64,000 nt of DNA. Origin: an uncultured Clostridia bacterium (GTDB lineage: Bacteria > Bacillota > Clostridia > Oscillospirales > Acutalibacteraceae). The notes below the pieces were generated by a model, which saw nothing but the letters and a program-made list of their open reading frames with translations, did not search any database and was not told the origin of the DNA. How positions within the stretch are numbered: position 1 is the stretch's first letter; each line of letters opens with the position of its first letter. Where the stretch lies: assembly GCA_937876375.1 (NCBI GenBank), contig CALEHY010000009.1, forward strand, positions 186,001-250,000. Reading direction: 5' to 3'. This document shows positions 62,615 to 64,000 of the stretch, in pieces. The translations under genes were made by a program, and so were the position numbers.

Positions 62615-63270
62615 ATTTTCTCCTTAATAATATCAATAATAAGCTGGATAGACTGCTCCAAATCAAGCTCGGAGGTATCAGCCATAACACTCTCCTCACT
62701 AGGCTTAAGTGGTGCAATCTCACGATGAGAGTCATTGTAATCACGCTCATTAACGTCAGCTAGAACGTCATCATATTTTACGTCCTCACCTTTTTCAATA
62801 AGCTCCTTATATCTACGCTGTGCTCTGCACTCTGGAGAGGCAAAGAGAAAAATTTTAACCTCTGCATTAGGTAGAACAACTGTTGCGATATCTCTACCAT
62901 CCATAATAACGCTATTCTCTCTGGCGATATTACGCTGTAAATCAAGAAGATATGCACGAACAGCAGGTATAGCAGATACTCTAGATGCTCCCATAGAAAT
63001 CTCTGGTGTACGGATGAACGCGGACACGTCCTCACCATCAAGATAGACTGCCTGTACACCATCAACATATTTTAGCTCAACAGTAATCTTGTCAAGGAGT
63101 GCAATAATATCATCGTCGTTATCAATAACGTCTGCACGAACGCAAGCCAAAGCAATAGTTCGATACAATGCACCAGTATCAACATAGATAAAGCCTAGCT
63201 CCTTTGCAGCAGCCTTAGCGATAGTGCTCTTGCCTGCTCCAGCAGGTCCGTCAATAGCAACATTAATCAT
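62611..63270 (-). CDS. cmk: Cytidylate kinase
   Basis: Phosphorylates CMP/dCMP. The P-loop is IDGPAGAGKST, then YVDTGALYRTIAL, MDGRDIATVVLP and RAQRRYKELIEKGEDVKY, the family's four characteristic segments. It has 219 residues. The gene is preceded by a BaiN-like flavoprotein gene and followed by plsC, with overlapping stop/start. Confidence 0.96.
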   Translation of the reverse strand: MINVAIDGPAGAGKSTIAKAAAKELGFIYVDTGALYRTIALACVRADVIDNDDDIIALLDKITVELKYVDGVQAVYLDGEDVSAFIRTPEISMGASRVSAIPAVRAYLLDLQRNIARENSVIMDGRDIATVVLPNAEVKIFLFASPECRAQRRYKELIEKGEDVKYDDVLADVNERDYNDSHREIAPLKPSEESVMADTSELDLEQSIQLIIDIIKEKM

Positions 63271-63282
63271 AAAGTTTACCTC

Positions 63283-64000
63283 TTATATATTTTCTCCACA
63301 CAGATAGCCAGTCGAAAATGCGATTTGTAGATTAAAGCCACCGGTATATGCATCGACATCAATAACCTCACCAGCGAATGACAAGTTATCTATGATTTTT
63401 GATTTCATTGTTTTTGGATTAATTTCCTTGGTATTAACGCCACCAGAGGTGATAATAGCTTCCTCAATAGGTCTAAAGTCAGAGATATTAAGACGAATAT
63501 TCTTAATCAAATGAGTGAGAGCTAGCCTCTGCTCCTTTGTTATCTGATTAACCTTGGTTGATGGTTCAATACCACTCAGCTTTACTATAACAGGAATTAT
63601 CTTGTTTGGTAAGAGTTTTGACAAAGAGTTTAGAAAATCTTTATTATTAAACTCTGCAAAATCACGCTGAATACGCTTGTCCAGTGCTTGTTCATCAAGT
63701 GCTGGCTTTAAATCAAGCAGGATAGAGTAATTATGCTGTGTTGGTTTCGTCATATGGCACGACGCTGACAGTATAATCGGCCCACTTACACCATAATGAG
63801 TGAATATCATTTCACCAAAATCATCATATATCTCCTTGTCGCCATCAAATAATTTAATAGACACATTCTTTAGCGACAAGCCCTGAAGCTTTGGAATATA
63901 GTTATTAGACACCACAAGTGGCACAAGGTGTGGCTCGATATAGGTCACGCTATGGCCAACGGATGAAGCAAGCGCATATCCATCACCAGTTGATCCAGTG
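63283..64000 (-). CDS. NAD(P)/FAD-dependent oxidoreductase, BaiN/HI0933-like (C-terminal part)
   Basis: Internal and C-terminal part of an HI0933/YhiN-type flavoprotein; the start lies outside the window, and the frame runs to its right edge (TGSTGDGYALASSVGHSV is read there). IFTHYGVSGPIILS and the C-terminal FAD loop AGEVIDVDAYTGGFNLQIAFSTGYLCGE are characteristic. Some members are the BaiN bile-acid 7-dehydroxylation enzyme, but the family is broad and no bai genes are nearby, so the substrate is unassigned. Confidence 0.9.
   Translation of the reverse strand, partial: TGSTGDGYALASSVGHSVTYIEPHLVPLVVSNNYIPKLQGLSLKNVSIKLFDGDKEIYDDFGEMIFTHYGVSGPIILSASCHMTKPTQHNYSILLDLKPALDEQALDKRIQRDFAEFNNKDFLNSLSKLLPNKIIPVIVKLSGIEPSTKVNQITKEQRLALTHLIKNIRLNISDFRPIEEAIITSGGVNTKEINPKTMKSKIIDNLSFAGEVIDVDAYTGGFNLQIAFSTGYLCGENI

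Noticed and set aside
1..64000. CRISPR arrays, integrase, phage genes or replication origin
   Set aside because: No regularly spaced direct repeats, no recombinase or capsid frames, and no DnaA-box cluster were seen.
63283..64000. Bile-acid dehydroxylation (baiN) role for the right-edge flavoprotein
   Set aside because: The family is broad and no other bai gene is present; the neighbours are cmk and plsC, as in many bacteria unrelated to bile acids.

Overview
The window comes from the chromosome of an AT-rich, low-GC Gram-positive bacterium. It is most likely a member of class Clostridia, close to the gut Oscillospirales/Ruminococcaceae; this placement is inference. The evidence is the IspH protein fused to ribosomal S1 domains, the baiN-like/cmk/plsC/ispH-S1 cluster, a separate PyrI regulatory subunit, secreted proteins built from Clostridia-type Cys-repeat modules, purine-rich Shine-Dalgarno sites (GGAGG), and heavy use of ATA and CTA codons. 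No phage, integrase, insertion sequence or CRISPR array was seen. The only transposon-like item is a short non-coding MITE-like element near 59.6 kb.

Regions: (1) 0-5.3 kb: the tail of argF, a BMP-family nucleoside-binding lipoprotein whose fold is interrupted by beta-repeat modules, and a divergent purine nucleoside phosphorylase/mtnA/mtaD operon for methylthioadenosine salvage. (2) 5.3-10.9 kb, minus strand: larB-larC-larE for the nickel-pincer cofactor, then an ECF-type nickel/cobalt transporter (cbiM-cbiQ-cbiO) and a PHP phosphatase. LarC lacks its usual C-terminal half, and no larA is present. (3) 11-18.4 kb: a GNAT acetyltransferase behind a leader that looks like translational attenuation, a two-component system driving a MacB-like ABC exporter, and an ECF sigma/anti-sigma pair. 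(4) 18.5-27.9 kb: two tRNA genes and a pyrC-carB-pyrK-pyrD-pyrF-pyrE-pyrB-pyrI operon making UMP; carA is absent. (5) 28.1-31.9 kb: a GH4 phosphoglycosidase with a PfkB kinase, and a membrane protein with YD-like repeats. (6) 32-40 kb: housekeeping operon rnjA-rplI-dnaB-tilS-ftsH, with rnhA divergent. (7) 40-50 kb: two very large secreted modular proteins (LamG; GH43 plus Cys repeats) with a 46-residue peptide gene between them. (8) 50-59.4 kb: a DMT transporter, trmO-ylmH, a glucosaminidase with Fn3 domains, a D,D-carboxypeptidase, a phosphoesterase and lipoproteins. (9) 59.4-64 kb: the MITE-like element, then ispH-S1, plsC, cmk and the C-terminal part of a BaiN/HI0933-type flavoprotein.

Most of the window is ordinary core metabolism in tightly packed operons, often with one-base TAATG stop/start overlaps and strong hairpin terminators. 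The least expected items are the GNAT leader, the 46-residue peptide between the giant exoproteins, the interrupted BMP lipoprotein, the truncated LarC, the possible ECF-sigma promoter shared by two loci, and a palindromic terminator that encodes the same C-terminal tetrapeptide in two convergent genes.
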